In this document: one piece after another, positions 1 through 8,403 of the stretch
Layout: each line of letters starts with the position of its first letter
Numbering within the stretch: the stretch's first letter is position 1
Assembly (NCBI GenBank): GCA_027923965.1
Contig: AP026969.1
Location: 62,001 to 126,000, forward strand
Length of the DNA: 64,000 nt
Origin: Comamonadaceae bacterium OS-1
GTDB taxonomy: Bacteria > Pseudomonadota > Gammaproteobacteria > Burkholderiales > Burkholderiaceae_C
Direction of reading: 5' to 3'
Notes under the pieces: generated by a model
Told to the model about the DNA's origin: nothing
Database searches by the model: none
Seen by the model: the letters and a program-made list of their open reading frames with translations, nothing else
Position numbers and translations under genes: made by a program

Positions 1-851
1 GCCATTGCGCGGAAATATTCGATGCGTCTGGCGATCTGCAGCAAAGTGAAGCAGAGCATCTGGAGGTCCAGCCAGTAGGGTCCATGCCCGAGGTGCCGCC
101 ACCACTACCCATTCCTGCACTTGCCGAGTCCCCTCCAGAGCCCGTCAGCATGCCCGAACTGGCGCAGGATGCCCCGGACTCTATTCCGCCTGAAGAGTTT
201 GAACCCGAGCCAGCCTTGCCTCCGGAACCCGATGTTCTGGAGCCGCCGGTTTCCTTGCCCGCCACCGTGGTAGATGCAGTGCCGGACAGCCCGCCTGATC
301 TGCCGCCCGCACCTGTGGAGGGCGGCAGCTATTCCTTTACCCGCGAACCCCCTTCCCAGGCCGTGCTGCCGCGGCCCGTCACGCGAAGGCTGTGGGTGGC
401 AGCGGCGGTGCTGTTGGTCGTAGTCCTGGGCCTGCAAGGCGTTTTCCAGGGGCGTGACCGTCTGGCTGCGACCTGGCCCGAGGCCCGGCCCTGGCTACAG
501 GCGGCCTGTGCCCGGCTGGGATGCACGGTGCAGGCTTTGCGGCAGATCGACGCCATCGTCATCGACAGCTCCACACTGAGCGCCCTGCAAAACGAGGATG
601 CTTACCGGTTGAACCTGGTGCTCAAGAACCAGGCTACGCTGGATCTGGCGATGCCCGCGATCGAATTTGTGCTGACCGATTCCGACGAGCAGGCGGTGTT
701 TCGGCGGGTGCTGACCCCGGTCGAACTGGGCGCGGCATCCCGGGTGCTATTTGCAGGGCGCGAGTGGGCGACCTCGGTCGATGTGCGGGTCATCGACAAC
801 CCCAACAAGGGGCGCATTGTTGGCTACCGTTTGCTGGCCTTTTACCCATAA
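1..851 (+). CDS. Zinc-ribbon / DUF3426 membrane protein, 5' end outside window
   Basis: The reading frame is open to the left edge (codons in phase with position 3), so the methionine at 84 is internal and the true start is upstream of the window. The first visible residues, HCAEIFDA, match the second half of the MJ0042-type zinc ribbon that opens DUF3426 proteins. A Pro/Glu-rich linker of about 90 residues follows, then one membrane helix (LWVAAAVLLVVVLGLQGVF, about residues 104-122 counted from the internal Met), then a C-terminal domain of about 130 residues with the conserved region of the family. The function of DUF3426 is not known. It stands alone here, followed by a hairpin that also serves the convergent gene. 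Confidence 0.88.
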   Translation, partial: HCAEIFDASGDLQQSEAEHLEVQPVGSMPEVPPPLPIPALAESPPEPVSMPELAQDAPDSIPPEEFEPEPALPPEPDVLEPPVSLPATVVDAVPDSPPDLPPAPVEGGSYSFTREPPSQAVLPRPVTRRLWVAAAVLLVVVLGLQGVFQGRDRLAATWPEARPWLQAACARLGCTVQALRQIDAIVIDSSTLSALQNEDAYRLNLVLKNQATLDLAMPAIEFVLTDSDEQAVFRRVLTPVELGAASRVLFAGREWATSVDVRVIDNPNKGRIVGYRLLAFYP

Positions 852-881
852 AAAAGGCTCGGTACCTTGCGATACCGAGCC
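850..881 (-). terminator. Rho-independent terminator of the H1-like gene
   Basis: Nine-bp perfect stem (856-864 with 873-881) and an 8-base loop. Read on the minus strand the stem is followed by a run of T (complement of 850-855). It lies between two convergent genes and best serves the minus-strand H1-like gene. Confidence 0.8.
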
Positions 882-904
882 TGATGCGGATCCTACGTAT
901 CCGG

Positions 905-1510
905 TCAGGGCTTGTTGGCCGTGGGGAAAGGCCAGGCCGCTTGCGGATTGAGGGTCGTTTGGGCCGATGCTGCAGCGGGCGCAGAAGCAGGCTTGGCGGC
1001 AGGTGCTTTGGCGGCGGTCTTCTTGGCAGCGGCTTTAGGGGCGGCGGCCTTCTTGGCGGGCTCTGCCTTGGCAACTACTGCGGCCTTTTTGGCGACGGTC
1101 GCTTTTTTGGCTGGCGCGGCGGCCTTGGCTGCGGCTTTGGGTGCTGCTGCTGCCTTTTTGGCGGGAGCCGCTTTCACGGGTGCTGCCTTGGCCACAACGG
1201 CCTTGGCGACCGCAGCCTTTTTCGCGGGAGCGGCTTTCTTGGCAGCTGGAGCAGCCTTGGCTACGGCTTTGACCGGTGCTGCCTTGGCAGGAGCTGCTTT
1301 GACTGCGGCTACTTTCTTGGCGGGGGCTGCCTTTTTAGCGGGAGCGGCGGCTTTCTTGGCCGGTGCAGCCTTGACGGGCGCAGCTTTTACCGCGACAGCT
1401 TTGGTTGCAGCTTTAGCGGGAGCTACTTTTTTCGCAGCGACGGCCTTGGTGGGGGTTGCCGCCTTTGCGGGGGGGGCCTTTTTTGCGGCCGGTTTTTTTG
1501 CAGTTGCCAT
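905..1510 (-). CDS. Histone H1-like Ala/Lys/Pro-rich DNA-binding protein
   Basis: The 201-residue protein is almost entirely degenerate AAPAKKA / KAAPVKA repeats, very basic, without recognisable globular domains, which is the hallmark of bacterial H1-like (HctB/AlgP-type) nucleoid proteins. It should bind DNA non-specifically through its lysines; what it regulates cannot be read from the sequence. The start has a good Shine-Dalgarno sequence (GGAG just upstream of the ATG at 1510). The gene has its own terminator at 850-881 and lies downstream of nrdB in the same direction. Such repeat tracts expand and contract easily, so its length is expected to vary between strains. Confidence 0.88.
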   Translation of the reverse strand: MATAKKPAAKKAPPAKAATPTKAVAAKKVAPAKAATKAVAVKAAPVKAAPAKKAAAPAKKAAPAKKVAAVKAAPAKAAPVKAVAKAAPAAKKAAPAKKAAVAKAVVAKAAPVKAAPAKKAAAAPKAAAKAAAPAKKATVAKKAAVVAKAEPAKKAAAPKAAAKKTAAKAPAAKPASAPAAASAQTTLNPQAAWPFPTANKP

Positions 1511-1684
1511 TATTTTCTCCTTGATCTGTTTACAAAGAGCACTTTATACCGATTGTTAGGCATAGAGCGATGCATGGTGTTGGGCGTTTGCCCAGCACCA
1601 TGGACTCGGGGGCGCAAAGAGCTGCCCGCACCTGGGTGCAGGTCGGGGTTTGCGCGTTATTTAAAAGCATGGACGTGATGGCGT

Positions 1685-2884
1685 TCAGTCCCAGGAAAGC
1701 GCGCCGCCCGATTGGTACTCAATCACGCGGGTTTCAAAGAAATTGCGCTCTTTCTTGAGGTCGATCATTTCGCTCATCCAGGGGAACGGATTTTCTTCGT
1801 GCGGAAAGCAGGCTTCCAGGCCGATCTGGGTGGCGCGGCGGTTGGCGATGTAGCGCAGATAGCCCTTGAACATGGAGGCGTTCATGCCCAGCACGCCACG
1901 CGGCATGGTGTCTTCGGCGTACTGGTATTCCAGCTCGACGGCACGCATGAAAAGGTCCTTGATCTCGGTTTTGAACTCGGCCGTCCACAGGTGGGGATTT
2001 TCCAGTTTGAGCTGGTTGATCAGGTCGATGCCGAAGTTGCAGTGCATGGACTCGTCGCGCAGGATGTACTGGTACTGCTCGGCGGCACCGGTCATCTTGT
2101 TCTGACGGCCCAGGGCCAGGATCTGCGTGAAGCCGACATAGAAGAACAGGCCTTCCATCAGGCAGGCGAAAACGATCAGGCTCTTGAGCAGGGTTTGGTC
2201 GGTCTCAGTGGTGCCGGTGTGGAAGTTGGGGTCCATGATCGCTTCGATGAAGGGGATCAGGAACTGGTCTTTGTTGCGGATGGACGCGACTTCGTTGTAG
2301 GCGTTGAAGATCTCGCTCTCGTCCAGGCCCAGCGACTCCACGATGTACTGGTAGGCATGGGTGTGGATGGCTTCTTCAAACGCCTGGCGCAGCAGGAACT
2401 GGCGGCACTCGGGCGCGGTGATGTGGCGGTAAGTGCCCAGCACGATGTTGTTGGCGGCCAGCGAGTCGGCGGTGACAAAGAAGCCCAGGTTGCGCTTGAC
2501 GATGCGGCGCTCGTCTTCGGTCAGGCCGTTCGGGTCTTTCCACAGCGCGATGTCGCGGGTCATGTTGACCTCTTGCGGCATCCAGTGGTTGGCGCAGGAG
2601 GCCAGGTACTTTTCCCAGGCCCATTTGTACTTGAACGGCACCAGTTGGTTCACATCGGTCTGGCCGTTGATGATGCGCTTGTCGGCGGCGTTGACACGGC
2701 GTGCTGCGGTGGCTTGCACGGCGACGTGGGCGGTGGCGGTGTCCATGGCCGAGGGCTCTGCGGAAGGGGCTGCCGAGGGTGTTTCGGTCGGAAAAACAGC
2801 GTGGGTTTCCACACGGCTGGTGGGTAAACCGAGGGGTGCTGCAGATAGCGGTGAGGGCTTGACTTCTTCGTCCCAGGTCAACAT
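1685..2884 (-). CDS. nrdB: Ribonucleoside-diphosphate reductase class Ia subunit beta
   Basis: NrdB carries the di-iron centre and tyrosyl radical that start ribonucleotide reduction by NrdA. The 399-residue protein has all expected ligands: D140, then E171-x2-H174-x3-Y178 (iron ligands plus radical tyrosine), E244, and E278/H281 in RDESMH. The first 65 or so residues are a low-complexity Ala/Pro/Thr extension not found in E. coli NrdB. It follows nrdA by 145 bases in the same direction; a hairpin sits between them. No second NrdR box pair is evident directly upstream, so it is probably mainly transcribed from the nrdA promoter. Confidence 0.97.
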   Translation of the reverse strand: MLTWDEEVKPSPLSAAPLGLPTSRVETHAVFPTETPSAAPSAEPSAMDTATAHVAVQATAARRVNAADKRIINGQTDVNQLVPFKYKWAWEKYLASCANHWMPQEVNMTRDIALWKDPNGLTEDERRIVKRNLGFFVTADSLAANNIVLGTYRHITAPECRQFLLRQAFEEAIHTHAYQYIVESLGLDESEIFNAYNEVASIRNKDQFLIPFIEAIMDPNFHTGTTETDQTLLKSLIVFACLMEGLFFYVGFTQILALGRQNKMTGAAEQYQYILRDESMHCNFGIDLINQLKLENPHLWTAEFKTEIKDLFMRAVELEYQYAEDTMPRGVLGMNASMFKGYLRYIANRRATQIGLEACFPHEENPFPWMSEMIDLKKERNFFETRVIEYQSGGALSWD

Positions 2885-2975
2885 AGATTTTCCAATGCTA
2901 GGATTATGAGAGCAGCACTGGAAAATGAAAAGTATTCATTTCCAATGCGGCTGTTTTTAGGGGCTTTGTTGCTCA

Positions 2976-3010
2976 ATCGCATCGTAAAAAAGAGCTTTTT
3001 ACGGTGCGAT
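2976..3010. other. Strong hairpin between nrdA and nrdB
   Basis: A 15-bp stem (2976-2990 with 2996-3010) with one imperfect pair (G-U in RNA on one strand) and a 5-base loop. The A/T-rich upper stem resembles a terminator, but no T-run follows the stem. It lies 20 bases after the nrdA stop codon, so it may attenuate transcription or stabilise the nrdA 3' end and set the NrdA:NrdB ratio. Confidence 0.55.
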
Positions 3011-3029
3011 GGCAGACCGGCTCACCGGC

Positions 3030-5972
3030 TTACTGGCAGGCTTCGCAACCAGGGTCGTCGATCGCACAGAACTTGATGTCGGTGGCGGGGTTGGCGCTGA
3101 GGGCATCGGCGTTCATTTGCTGGCGTGCGGCCATGGCGGCGGTGTCGATGGCGCTCATCTTTTGGCTGGGGGCCTGGCCCGACGACACGGCGTTCATGCG
3201 GCCTGCGGCCACGGTCGATTTCTCGACGTGGGTGGCGCTGCGGGTGCGCAGGTAGTAGGTGGTTTTGAGGCCACGCGTCCAGGCCAGCTTGTAGGTGTCG
3301 TCGAGCTTCTTGCCCGAGGCGCCGGCCATGTAGATGTTCAGCGATTGGGCCTGGTCGATCCACTTCTGGCGGCGCGACGCGGCTTCCACCAGCCAGGTGG
3401 TTTCCACTTCGAACGCGGTGCGGTACAGCGCCTTGATTTCATGGGGCACGCGGTCGATGGATTGCAGCGAACCGTCGAAGTGCTTCAGGTCCATCAGCAT
3501 CACGTTGTCCCACAGGCCCAGGCGTTTCAGGTCGTGCACCAGGTAGCTGTTGATGACGGTGAACTCGCCCGACAGATTGGACTTGACCGACAGATTGCCG
3601 AAGCAGGGCTCGATCGAGGCATCCACGCCAATGATGTTGGAGATGGTGGCGGTGGGCGCAATGGCGACGCAGTTGGAGTTGCGCATGCCGTCCGCCTGGA
3701 TTTTCTGGCGCAGGCTGCCCCAGTCCAGGGTGGAGGAGCGGTCCACATCCACATAGCCACCGCGGGCTTGGGACAGCAGGTCCAGGGTGTCCAGCGGCAG
3801 GATGCCCTGGTCCCACAGCGAACCCTTGTAGCTGGAGTACTGGCCGCGTTCTTTGGCCAGCTCGCTGGAGGCCCAGTAGGCGTAGTAGCAGATGGCTTCC
3901 ATCGAGGTGTCGGCAAAGGCCACGGCGGCCTCGCTGGCGTACGGAATGCGCAGCGCGTACAGGCTGTCCTGGAAGCCCATCAGGCCCATGCCGACCGGGC
4001 GGTGCAGCATGTTGGAGTTGCGGGCCTTTTGAACAGCGTAGTAGTTGATGTCGATCACGTTGTCCAGCATGCGCATGGCCGTGGTGATGGTCTTTTGCAG
4101 CTTGGCGTGGTCGAGCGCACCATTGGTAATGTGTTGCAGCAGGTTCACCGAGCCCAGGTTGCAGACGGCGGTTTCGGTGTCGCTGGTGTTCAGGGTGATC
4201 TCGGTGCACAGGTTGCTGGAGTGCACCACGCCCACGTGCTGCTGGGGGCTGCGCACATTGCAGGCATCCTTGAACGTGATCCAGGGGTGGCCGGTTTCAA
4301 ACAGCATGGTCAGCATCTTGCGCCACAGGTCGCTGGCGGGCAGGGTGCGCGAAGGCTTGATCTCGCCGCGCTGGGCGCGGGCTTCGTAGGCTACGTAGGC
4401 GGCTTCAAACTCGGCACCGAACTTGTCGTGCAGGTCGGGCACGTTGTTGGGCGAGAACAGGGTCCAGCTACCGCCTTCCATGACGCGGCGCATGAACAGA
4501 TCGGGCACCCAGTTGGCGGTGTTCATGTCGTGGGTGCGGCGGCGGTCATCGCCGGTGTTCTTGCGCAGCTCCAGGAACTCTTCGATGTCGAGGTGCCAGG
4601 TTTCCAGGTAGGTGCAGACCGCGCCCTTGCGCTTGCCGCCCTGGTTCACCGCCACGGCGGTGTCGTTGACGACCTTCAGGAACGGCACCACGCCTTGGGA
4701 TTCGCCGTTGGTGCCCTTGATGTGGCTGCCCAGGGCGCGCACACGGGTCCAGTCGTTGCCTAGGCCGCCGGCAAACTTGGACAGCAGCGCGTTTTCCTTG
4801 ATGGATTCGTAGATGCCATCCAGATCGTCGGGCACGGTGGTCAGGTAGCAGCTGGAGAGCTGGGGCCGCAGCGTGCCGCTGTTGAACAGCGTGGGCGTGC
4901 TGGACATGAAGTCGAACGACGACATGACTTCGTAGAACTCGATGGCGCGGGCTTCGCGGTTAGGCTCATTCAGCGCCAGGCCCATGGCCACGCGCATGAA
5001 GAAGGCCTGGGGCAGCTCGATGCGGGTCTTGCGCACGTGCAGGAAGTAGCGGTCGTACAGGGTTTGCAGGCCCAGGTAGTCAAACTGCAGGTCGCGCTGG
5101 GGCTTCAGGGCGGCGGCCAATTGGGGCAGGTCGTAGGTCAGCAGGGCGGCATCCAGCAGCTCGTTGTCCACACCCTTCTGGATGTACTGGGGGAAGTAGT
5201 CCACGTACTTGGCGGCCAGCTCGGCCTGCGTCAGGTCGGCACCCAGCACCTCTTTGGCGATGGTGTGCAGCAGCAGGCGGGCGGTGGCGTAGGTGTAGTC
5301 GGGGTCGGTTTCGATCAGGGTGCGGGCGGCCAGGATGGCTGCCTTGTAGACCTCTTCCATGGGCACGCCGTCGTACAGGTTGCGCATGGTTTCGGCGACG
5401 ATGGGCGCAGCAGTCACTTCGCTGCCCAGACCGGCGCAGGCCTGCTCGATCAGTTGTTGCAGGCGGGCCGTGTCCAGGGCCACGCGCTGGCCGTCGTCCA
5501 GTACGTGCAGCACCGGGGCGGCTGGGGCTTGCTCGGCGACCTGCTTGGCGCGCTCCTGGGTATGGCGCTCACGGTACAGCACGTAGGCGCGGGCGATTTC
5601 GTGGTGGCCGCCACGCATCAGGCCCAGCTCCACGTTGTCCTGCACGTCTTCAATATGGAAGGTGCCGCCACCGGGGCGCGAGCGCACCAGGGCGCGCACC
5701 ACGCCTTGCGTCAGCGTGTCCACCACTTCGCGTACGCTGGCCGAGGCCGCGCCCTGCGTGCCATGCACGGCCAAAAAGGCTTTCATCATGGCAATGGCGA
5801 TCTTGCCCGGCTCGAAAGGCACCACCGCGCCGTTGCGGCGGATGATCTGGTAGTGCGCCAGCATCTCGGGCGCGCTGGCATCGCTGCGGTCAGACCGGGG
5901 TGCCGGGTCATGGGGAGGCAGGGCAGGTTGCAGCGGCTGGACGGCGGAGGGGGTGTTCAATGCAGTTTGCAT
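3030..5972 (-). CDS. nrdA: Ribonucleoside-diphosphate reductase class Ia subunit alpha
   Basis: The catalytic subunit of aerobic ribonucleotide reductase, 980 residues from the ATG at 5972. That start is preceded by AAGGAA; the open frame extends further to 6101 but would then begin inside the NrdR operator. The N-terminus carries what look like two ATP-cone domains in tandem (about residues 35-260), which accounts for a length well above E. coli NrdA (761). Tandem cones are known from Pseudomonas NrdA and give allosteric activity control. The core holds the NLCTEI and AVCNLGSVNL active-site segments, and the C-terminus ends in the redox-active pair CEAC. It forms a unit with nrdB and is under a typical paired NrdR-box promoter. 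Confidence 0.97.
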   Translation of the reverse strand: MQTALNTPSAVQPLQPALPPHDPAPRSDRSDASAPEMLAHYQIIRRNGAVVPFEPGKIAIAMMKAFLAVHGTQGAASASVREVVDTLTQGVVRALVRSRPGGGTFHIEDVQDNVELGLMRGGHHEIARAYVLYRERHTQERAKQVAEQAPAAPVLHVLDDGQRVALDTARLQQLIEQACAGLGSEVTAAPIVAETMRNLYDGVPMEEVYKAAILAARTLIETDPDYTYATARLLLHTIAKEVLGADLTQAELAAKYVDYFPQYIQKGVDNELLDAALLTYDLPQLAAALKPQRDLQFDYLGLQTLYDRYFLHVRKTRIELPQAFFMRVAMGLALNEPNREARAIEFYEVMSSFDFMSSTPTLFNSGTLRPQLSSCYLTTVPDDLDGIYESIKENALLSKFAGGLGNDWTRVRALGSHIKGTNGESQGVVPFLKVVNDTAVAVNQGGKRKGAVCTYLETWHLDIEEFLELRKNTGDDRRRTHDMNTANWVPDLFMRRVMEGGSWTLFSPNNVPDLHDKFGAEFEAAYVAYEARAQRGEIKPSRTLPASDLWRKMLTMLFETGHPWITFKDACNVRSPQQHVGVVHSSNLCTEITLNTSDTETAVCNLGSVNLLQHITNGALDHAKLQKTITTAMRMLDNVIDINYYAVQKARNSNMLHRPVGMGLMGFQDSLYALRIPYASEAAVAFADTSMEAICYYAYWASSELAKERGQYSSYKGSLWDQGILPLDTLDLLSQARGGYVDVDRSSTLDWGSLRQKIQADGMRNSNCVAIAPTATISNIIGVDASIEPCFGNLSVKSNLSGEFTVINSYLVHDLKRLGLWDNVMLMDLKHFDGSLQSIDRVPHEIKALYRTAFEVETTWLVEAASRRQKWIDQAQSLNIYMAGASGKKLDDTYKLAWTRGLKTTYYLRTRSATHVEKSTVAAGRMNAVSSGQAPSQKMSAIDTAAMAARQQMNADALSANPATDIKFCAIDDPGCEACQ

Positions 5973-6097
5973 GGTTTCCTTGGGGGGCTGACGGTAGGAG
6001 TGAAGTAGGTGGGCTGAAACTGGCGGGGGATTTCTGCAAAAAGCTGGAAAGAGCCCGTCAATGCTAGGGAATTGGGGCACTTTGCAATGCAAGTCAG

Positions 6098-6145
6098 ACA
6101 CTATATATAGGGTCTGGAATCAATTCAAGCCACTACCGCTAGTGT
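6098..6145 (-). promoter_or_regulatory. Tandem NrdR boxes in the nrdA promoter
   Basis: Two 16-bp elements at 6098-6113 (acactatatatagggt) and 6130-6145 (ccactaccgctagtgt) match the NrdR consensus acaCwAtATaTwGtgt, the first nearly throughout and the second in both outer arms. Their spacing of 32 bp, about three helical turns, is the arrangement NrdR needs. The TATA-like core of the first box probably overlaps the -10 region of the minus-strand nrdA promoter. The gene-free stretch 5973-6348 otherwise holds the untranslated nrdA leader and, at 6146-6348, nothing I recognise. Confidence 0.85.
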
Positions 6146-6348
6146 ATCGCGACCTGGATGGCGACTGCGGCCTGGGGGTTTTGCAGACCCTGCGGCAGCA
6201 ATCGCCCGGCAAGCGTTGCCCCGTCAGGCAGGCGGTATGCACATCCAGTAAACAAGCGGCTTGGCGGGGCATTTGCCCTGCAAAACGGCGCAGTGCTTAG
6301 CTATCGGGCTGCGGCTGCCGCGCGCGAGGGCGCAGCATCGGTACATTT

Positions 6349-6960
6349 TTATTTTTGAACCGACGATGGAAAGCAGCGCGGCTCCCAGCCTGTACCGCGC
6401 TGCACCGCCTGCCAGTCAAACCCGGCACCTGGGTCGTGCTTGCGGCCCGGCGCGATGTGCTCGTGGCCCGCCACATGGCGGATGGGGTAGGCGGGCACCA
6501 GCGCGGCCAGCAAGCTGACCAGGGTGTCGTACTGCGCGGGCTCGAAGGTTTCGCCCTCCAGGCCTTCGAGTTCGATGCCGATGGAGTCGTTGTTGCAGTT
6601 GCTGCGGCCCCGGTAGTGCGAGGCCCCGGCGTGCCAGGCCCGGTCGTCGGCGCTCACGAATTGCCACAACTCGCCCTGGCGGCGGATATAGAAGTGGGCC
6701 GACACCTGCAGGCCGCGGATGCTTTCAAAGTACGGGTGGGCGCTCCAGTCCAGGGTGTTGCCAAACAGGGCCTGCACATGGTTGCCGCCGTACTCGCCCG
6801 GCGGCAGGCTGATGGAGTGCACCACCACCAGGTCGGTGCGCGCGCCCTCGGGCCGGGGGCCGAAGTTGGGCGATGGGTGCTGGTGCGCAAACCGGTACCA
6901 GCCGTTGTGCCACAGCGGGGCTTGTGGGGCCGGGTGCGGATCAGGGGTCTTGGGGTTCAT
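6349..6960 (-). CDS. ampD: 1,6-anhydro-N-acetylmuramyl-L-alanine amidase AmpD
   Basis: Cytoplasmic zinc amidase that removes the peptide from anhydro-muropeptides during peptidoglycan recycling. The 203-residue protein shows the Amidase_2 fold motifs: LVVHSISLPPGEYGG near residue 45 (first zinc His), a SNCNNDSIGIELEG segment, and GHEHIAPGRKHDPGAGFDW near residue 165, with the second His and the Asp ligand. Its start overlaps the last 20 bases of pilR, so the two are probably co-transcribed. ampD next to pilSR is a common betaproteobacterial arrangement and need not mean a pilus function. In other bacteria loss of AmpD induces AmpC beta-lactamase; no ampC or ampR is visible here. Confidence 0.95.
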   Translation of the reverse strand: MNPKTPDPHPAPQAPLWHNGWYRFAHQHPSPNFGPRPEGARTDLVVVHSISLPPGEYGGNHVQALFGNTLDWSAHPYFESIRGLQVSAHFYIRRQGELWQFVSADDRAWHAGASHYRGRSNCNNDSIGIELEGLEGETFEPAQYDTLVSLLAALVPAYPIRHVAGHEHIAPGRKHDPGAGFDWQAVQRGTGWEPRCFPSSVQK

Positions 6961-8380
6961 TGTCTTGCGGGGTGGCGATGTTCAGGCGTTCAATGCGGTA
7001 GCGGATCTGGCGCAGGCTCAGGCCCAGGCGCTGGGCCGTGGCGGTACGGTTGAAACCGGTGTCCAACAGCACCTTGACCAGAATCTGGCGCTCCTGCTGG
7101 TCTAAAAAAGCCTGCAGGTCGCTGGGGATCCCGTCCGCCGGCACGGCAGCGGCGGGGCGGCTGCTTTCTGCCAGGGGTGTCGGCTCGGTGGCATCAAAGT
7201 CGGCATGCAAGGCGTCACCGTCACCCATGGCCACGGCGCGGTGCAGCAGGTTTTCCAGCTCGCGTACATTGCCGCTCAGCGGGTGGCTGGCCAGTTGGGC
7301 CAGCAGCTCGGGCGACAGCAGGGGCACCGGCATGCCCGACTCCAGGGCGATGCGGGCCAGCAGTGCCTCGCACAGCGCGGGCAGGTCGCCCCGGCGCTCA
7401 CGCAGCGGGGGCACGGCGATTTCGATCACGTTCAGCCGGTAGTACAAATCTTGCCGGAAGCGCCCGGCCTTCACATCGGCGGCCAGGTCCTTGTGGGTGG
7501 CGCTGACGATGCGCACGTCCACCGCGTCCTCCTGGGTGGAGCCCAGCGGGCGCACGCTGCGCTCCTGGATGGCGCGCAGCAGCTTGGACTGCATGGCCAA
7601 CGGCAGGTCGCCGATTTCGTCCAGAAACAGCGTACCGTCGCGGGCCGCCTGGAAATAGCCTTGCCGGTCTTGCAGTGCGCCGGTGTACGAGCCCTTCTTG
7701 GCCCCAAAAAATTCGGCTTCCAGCAGGTTCTCGGGGATGGCGCTGCAGTTCACTGCCACCAGCGGCCCGGCCGCGCGGTGGCTGTTGGCGTGCAGGGCCT
7801 GGGCCACCAGCTCCTTGCCCGTGCCCGATTCGCCGCGCACCAGCACCGGTGCCATGCTGCGCGCCACCTTCACGATGCGCTGCTTGACCCCTTGCATGGC
7901 CTCCGACGTACCTACCAATTTTTGTAGCGCTCCTTGCCCTCCAGATAAGCGCAAGGGGGCTTTTTCATTAGTGGTTGTAGGCCTTGATGCCTGGCGGTTG
8001 TCCTGGATGGCCGAGACCACCACGGCACGGAACTGCCTCAGGTCCACCGGCTTGGTCAGGTAGTCGAAGGCTCCGGCCTTCAGGGCTTCCACCGCGTTCT
8101 CGGCCGAGCCGTAGGCGGTCATGACGATGACGCGCTCGGGCCGCTGCTGGGCTTTCAGGCCGTGCAGCAAAGCCAGGCCCAGGCCGTCGGGCAGGCGCAT
8201 GTCGGTGATCACCACGTCATAGCGCTTGCTCTCCAGCAGCACGCGGGCCTCCTGCAGGTTGCCGGCGGTGTCGATGCGGTAGCCCTCGCGCAGCAAGGTC
8301 AGCTCGTACAGCGTGCGCAGGTCGGGCTCGTCGTCCACCACCAGGACGGATGCGGCTAAGGTTGAAGGGGGCTGGGCCAT
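6941..8380 (-). CDS. pilR: Sigma-54-dependent response regulator PilR
   Basis: NtrC-family activator of 479 residues. Receiver domain at about 1-125 with VVDDEPD and phospho-acceptor D60; AAA+ domain at about 155-390 with Walker A GESGTGKE and the sigma-54-contacting loop as GSYTGA (usual GAFTGA); Fis-type helix-turn-helix at the C-terminus (FNRTATAQRLGLSLRQIRYR). It lies directly downstream of its sensor kinase pilS and by analogy should activate sigma-54 promoters for type IV pilin genes, none of which are in the window. The linker at about residues 135-153 is encoded by a copy of the interspersed two-hairpin repeat. Confidence 0.94.
   Translation of the reverse strand: MAQPPSTLAASVLVVDDEPDLRTLYELTLLREGYRIDTAGNLQEARVLLESKRYDVVITDMRLPDGLGLALLHGLKAQQRPERVIVMTAYGSAENAVEALKAGAFDYLTKPVDLRQFRAVVVSAIQDNRQASRPTTTNEKAPLRLSGGQGALQKLVGTSEAMQGVKQRIVKVARSMAPVLVRGESGTGKELVAQALHANSHRAAGPLVAVNCSAIPENLLEAEFFGAKKGSYTGALQDRQGYFQAARDGTLFLDEIGDLPLAMQSKLLRAIQERSVRPLGSTQEDAVDVRIVSATHKDLAADVKAGRFRQDLYYRLNVIEIAVPPLRERRGDLPALCEALLARIALESGMPVPLLSPELLAQLASHPLSGNVRELENLLHRAVAMGDGDALHADFDATEPTPLAESSRPAAAVPADGIPSDLQAFLDQQERQILVKVLLDTGFNRTATAQRLGLSLRQIRYRIERLNIATPQDNEPQDP
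7919..7974 (-). repeat. Two-hairpin repeat copy inside pilR
   Basis: A degenerate copy of the core repeat (GTAGC, then GATAAGCGCAAG and GGGC blocks) in frame in the linker between receiver and AAA+ domains. Compare the clear copies at 38149-38200 and 25530-25583. Confidence 0.6.
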
Positions 8381-8403
8381 ACGGAAAGGATGGGGGGGCT
8401 GGG

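Noticed and set aside
912..1559. Long open frame opposite the H1-like gene, Ala-rich
   Set aside because: It mirrors the GC-rich repeats of the H1-like gene, whose strand has the proper start, ribosome site and terminator.
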